Positions 61,692 to 64,000 of a stretch of 64,000 nucleotides of DNA are shown one piece after another (positions within the stretch are counted from its first letter, which is position 1; each line of letters opens with the position of its first letter). The DNA is from Candidatus Nitrosopumilus sp. (GTDB lineage Archaea; Thermoproteota; Nitrososphaeria; Nitrososphaerales; Nitrosopumilaceae). The notes below the pieces were generated by a model. It ran no database searches, was not told the DNA's origin, and saw only the letters and a program-made list of their open reading frames with translations. Both the position numbers and the translations under genes were made by a program. The DNA lies in the NCBI RefSeq assembly GCF_029882185.1, contig NZ_JAOULD010000005.1, positions 1 through 64,000 on the forward strand. Reading direction: 5' to 3'.

Positions 61692-63829
61692 GACAAAGGT
61701 TTGAAATCTTTGTTTACTTCATAGATAAAAATTCCAAGCATTGGTCCAACTTTTTCTTCTGTGAAACTAGATGATGCATATACTAATCTTAAGGGTTCAT
61801 CACCATCAGCAGGGAATTTGATATCTTTTTTATATATTCCAATCATTCCTGAAACAAGTGTAGAAGATTGCTGATTAGGATTATTTGGATTGACATATCC
61901 TAATAGAGAAAATGGAGTCATTTTTCCAAGTAAAGTTTCATTCCAAAAATAATCAGTTCCGCTAATACCATCTGCTTCTAAATATTTTGAAAGATCATAT
62001 CCAGCTATTTTCATAAACCATTGTTTTTTTGATTCATCACCACCACCTGATAAGATATAATACGACTCGGGTGTGTCTATATTCAATTTTTCACCAGATA
62101 CAAATATCAATACATAATCAGCCTGCATTTCATTAAGATTATACCAAGCAATATCAGGACTATTAAGTAACATTTTTGCAATATTTTCAATAATGTGTGT
62201 ATGAATAGTTGAATTATCTGCTAATGATGCTCTCTCACCCATTGTAGAGATCCAATATCCATAATCCCACCATGACGCAATAACAGCATCTTTGGGAGTA
62301 TTTTCTTTTATCCAATCAAGTGCATCTAACCAGTCATTTGTAGCAAGATGAAAAGATGTTCCACCATTCATTATTGTAGGAGGCATTGATGATACAGATG
62401 ATGGTGTAGAGTTTATTGGATAAACCATAGGGACAGTTAAGAGAATAATTATTCCTATAACAAATGGTATTTGCAGTATCTTACTAAGTGGTTTTTTTGA
62501 ATGATAATCATTTTGAAAGAATTCTCTTACTAAGAAAGTTAGTCCTAAAGATGCTAAAATTATGATTCCAATTGAAGCAAAAACTTCTAGTCTAACAAAA
62601 GTTGAGCTAACATAAACTCCAACAAAACCCAAAATTAATGAGAATGACAACATATCGTTTTTGATGAAACTAGAATTTTTTATTTGTAAATTTTTTATTA
62701 ATAACCAAATTCCTATTCCTGAAAATATCATTAAAACAGAATGAAACAAAAATGATTGTTTCAAAGTTGTTGTTGCATGTTCTGAGACAGAATCTACCAA
62801 TGGATTTGTAGTAGTTAGAAATGGATTCAAAGCATTAAGATATCTATGACTAGGTAAAGGTAAAAATTGAGAATCAGAATTTATAAGCAAAATAGTTGGT
62901 GCAATAATTAATAGTGCAAGTAAAAGTAAGAGTCCATTTCTAGTTTTATTTTTTGAACTCTTATTTTGGATAAAAACACAAGATATTAGAAATAATGCAG
63001 GTACAATTAATGAAACTCCTCCCAACCCAAAAATAAAATTAGAACTAACTCGTTCAAATCCTAAAGAAACTATGATTGTGGTAACTGTGTAAAGGGGAAT
63101 AGTCCATACTATGAATTTATGATCTGTTCTTAAAAATGGTAGAGTAAGAAAGAAAATTCCTATAGGAATAATAAAAAATTGATTTCCACCCCATGCTGAA
63201 AGAGAAAAAGTAGTAAAAATTCCGGCACTAACAAGTTTTAAAATTGCAATTTTTTTATTTTGTGAATTAATTCCACTTAAGAGAGAATATACAGCTAAAA
63301 GGCTAAAAAATATTCCTAGAGGTTCAGATTTGAACCATCCAATGGGACTTCTGATTAATAGAGGTATGGAAACTGAAAATAAGATAGAAGCAAATAGGCC
63401 AGCTGTTGTTCCACCAATTACTCTAACCAATGCAAAAATTAGAATTACTGATAATGATGCAAATATTACAGGAAATAGAATTGTGAAATCATATAGATTC
63501 ATTCCTCCACCAAAAATCCAATATGTGGAAGCAGCTGTCAAATGAAGAATTACTTGAGAAGTTTTTGAGACATCTCTACCAAAAGGATACCAACTAAGAT
63601 TATCTCTCCATTCAAAATAATCACTAATTCCATTATCTACAATGTATTGTGTTGCTCTATAATTAAAAAAAGGATCAAATTCATTTAGTTCAAATCCAAA
63701 ATCAGCAGGTTGTGAACGGAGTAAAAATGATATGCTAAAAGATAAAATCAAAACTCCAATCACTAAAAGATGATTTAATTTAAAATCAAAAGTACCTACA
63801 GATAGAAGTTTTGTACTAGAAAGCAACAA
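61688..63829 (-). CDS. aglB: oligosaccharyltransferase AglB (STT3)
   Basis: Transfers lipid-linked glycans to Asn-X-Ser/Thr of exported proteins. The 713-residue chain has a long multi-helix N-terminal part (about 20-450, over ten helices) whose first outer loop is FELNEFDPFFNYRATQYIVD (starting about 46), with the DxD-like acidic pair, and PADFGFELN just before it. The C-terminal outer domain holds SWWDYGYWISTMGERASLAD (starting about 518), the catalytic WWDYG. The start is TTG. It shares clear similarity with the broken copy at 21.8-23.1 kb. It converges on nop10 by 4 bases. Confidence 0.95.
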   Translation of the reverse strand: MLLSSTKLLSVGTFDFKLNHLLVIGVLILSFSISFLLRSQPADFGFELNEFDPFFNYRATQYIVDNGISDYFEWRDNLSWYPFGRDVSKTSQVILHLTAASTYWIFGGGMNLYDFTILFPVIFASLSVILIFALVRVIGGTTAGLFASILFSVSIPLLIRSPIGWFKSEPLGIFFSLLAVYSLLSGINSQNKKIAILKLVSAGIFTTFSLSAWGGNQFFIIPIGIFFLTLPFLRTDHKFIVWTIPLYTVTTIIVSLGFERVSSNFIFGLGGVSLIVPALFLISCVFIQNKSSKNKTRNGLLLLLALLIIAPTILLINSDSQFLPLPSHRYLNALNPFLTTTNPLVDSVSEHATTTLKQSFLFHSVLMIFSGIGIWLLIKNLQIKNSSFIKNDMLSFSLILGFVGVYVSSTFVRLEVFASIGIIILASLGLTFLVREFFQNDYHSKKPLSKILQIPFVIGIIILLTVPMVYPINSTPSSVSSMPPTIMNGGTSFHLATNDWLDALDWIKENTPKDAVIASWWDYGYWISTMGERASLADNSTIHTHIIENIAKMLLNSPDIAWYNLNEMQADYVLIFVSGEKLNIDTPESYYILSGGGDESKKQWFMKIAGYDLSKYLEADGISGTDYFWNETLLGKMTPFSLLGYVNPNNPNQQSSTLVSGMIGIYKKDIKFPADGDEPLRLVYASSSFTEEKVGPMLGIFIYEVNKDFKPLS

Positions 63830-63889
63830 TCGATTTTCAAGAAACTTTGTTATTACTCTTTGTATAAAAATGAAAAAAATGTTATTAGA

Positions 63890-64000
63890 TTATGGAGCAT
63901 ATTTACCTTGGAGTAAAGTTTCTTCAATGATATGATTTTTCATTGCAGATTCAATTTCCTGTTTATTTGAACCCTTTTTGTTATCTAATTTTTGATCTAA
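63890..64000 (-). CDS. C-terminal part of an unidentified protein, cut by window edge
   Basis: An open frame enters at the window end and stops with TAA at 63890-63892. Its last 36 residues include LDQKLDNKKGSNKQEIESAM and end KNHIIEETLLQGKYAP. It is polar and without membrane segments. It lies 60 bases upstream of aglB on the same strand, so the two may be co-transcribed. No identity can be given from this fragment. Confidence 0.5.
   Translation of the reverse strand, partial: LDQKLDNKKGSNKQEIESAMKNHIIEETLLQGKYAP

Noticed and set aside
1-64000. CRISPR array, defence system, prophage or integrative element
   Set aside because: No regularly spaced direct repeats, cas-like, restriction, integrase or phage structural genes were found; the window is mainly conserved housekeeping genes.
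1-64000. Introns in the five tRNA genes
   Set aside because: All five fold with seven-base anticodon loops and need no insertion to be removed.

Overview
The window is a stretch of an AT-rich archaeal chromosome, most likely a marine ammonia-oxidizing thaumarchaeon (Nitrososphaerota) of the Nitrosopumilus/Nitrosarchaeum type. The evidence is a mix of archaeal information-processing genes (CDC48/VAT, GatDE, pelota, aIF2-alpha with Nop10, RPA, LSm, Lhr, RadB-like ATPase, archaeal SRP RNA), an aerobic haem-copper oxidase with CuA and plastocyanin-like proteins, B12 synthesis, F420 use, a tetraether-synthase-like radical SAM protein and a bacterial-type grpE-dnaK-dnaJ operon. No amo genes lie in the window, so ammonia oxidation itself is inferred from relatedness. 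Many genes start with TTG or GTG and have a TATA-like box 26-30 bases before the start codon, which suggests mostly leaderless mRNAs.

Layout. 0-5.6 kb: tRNA-Val, a GT-B glycosyltransferase, aspartate kinase, a GC-rich structured segment that may be an RNA gene, branched-chain aminotransferase, small Cys-rich and methyltransferase genes, and a decayed response regulator. 5.6-10.7 kb: tRNA-Lys and the terminal oxidase operon (subunit II split over two genes, subunit I, a two-domain cupredoxin, half-size haem A synthase). 10.7-19 kb: housekeeping metabolism, including F420:NADP reductase, an alanine-type aminotransferase beside tRNA-Arg, a MIP18-PqqD fusion, an MtnA-like isomerase and a phosphoglucose/phosphomannose isomerase. 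19-23.1 kb: a surface-glycan patch (flippase, GT2) ending in a clearly broken second copy of the oligosaccharyltransferase AglB; the intact copy is at 61.7-63.8 kb.

23.1-26.4 kb: the tetraether-synthase candidate divergent from a TrmB-DtxR regulator pair, with a small palindrome between them. 26.4-38.4 kb: translation and RNA quality control (YjbQ, pelota, CutA, site-2 protease, Ctu1/NcsA, SRP RNA, acylphosphatase, an isolated L2 gene, CDC48, GatD-GatE, tRNA-Leu). 38.4-42.7 kb: grpE-dnaK-dnaJ plus a nucleotidase. 42.7-47.6 kb: two Rossmann/nucleotide-sugar-dehydrogenase-like proteins around a DUF354 protein and tRNA-Gln, then an ABC-2 exporter. 47.8-53 kb: DNA/RNA-handling genes (RPA, Lhr, RadB-like, LSm).

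53-60.7 kb: bacterial-type MetK, an epimerase-like protein, and a B12 block (cbiD, cbiG, cbiX, cbiC, cbiA, cobO); MetK supplies the SAM used by corrin methyltransferases. 60.7-64 kb: aIF2-alpha, Nop10, AglB, and the end of an unidentified gene.

I found no CRISPR array, transposase, prophage or defence island. The points most worth a second look are the structured segment at 2.75-2.84 kb, the tetraether synthase with its divergent regulators, the CbiX protein whose N-terminal half has lost its metal-binding histidines, the split oxidase subunit II and the AglB pseudogene. Assignments rest on motifs read by eye; no database search was run.
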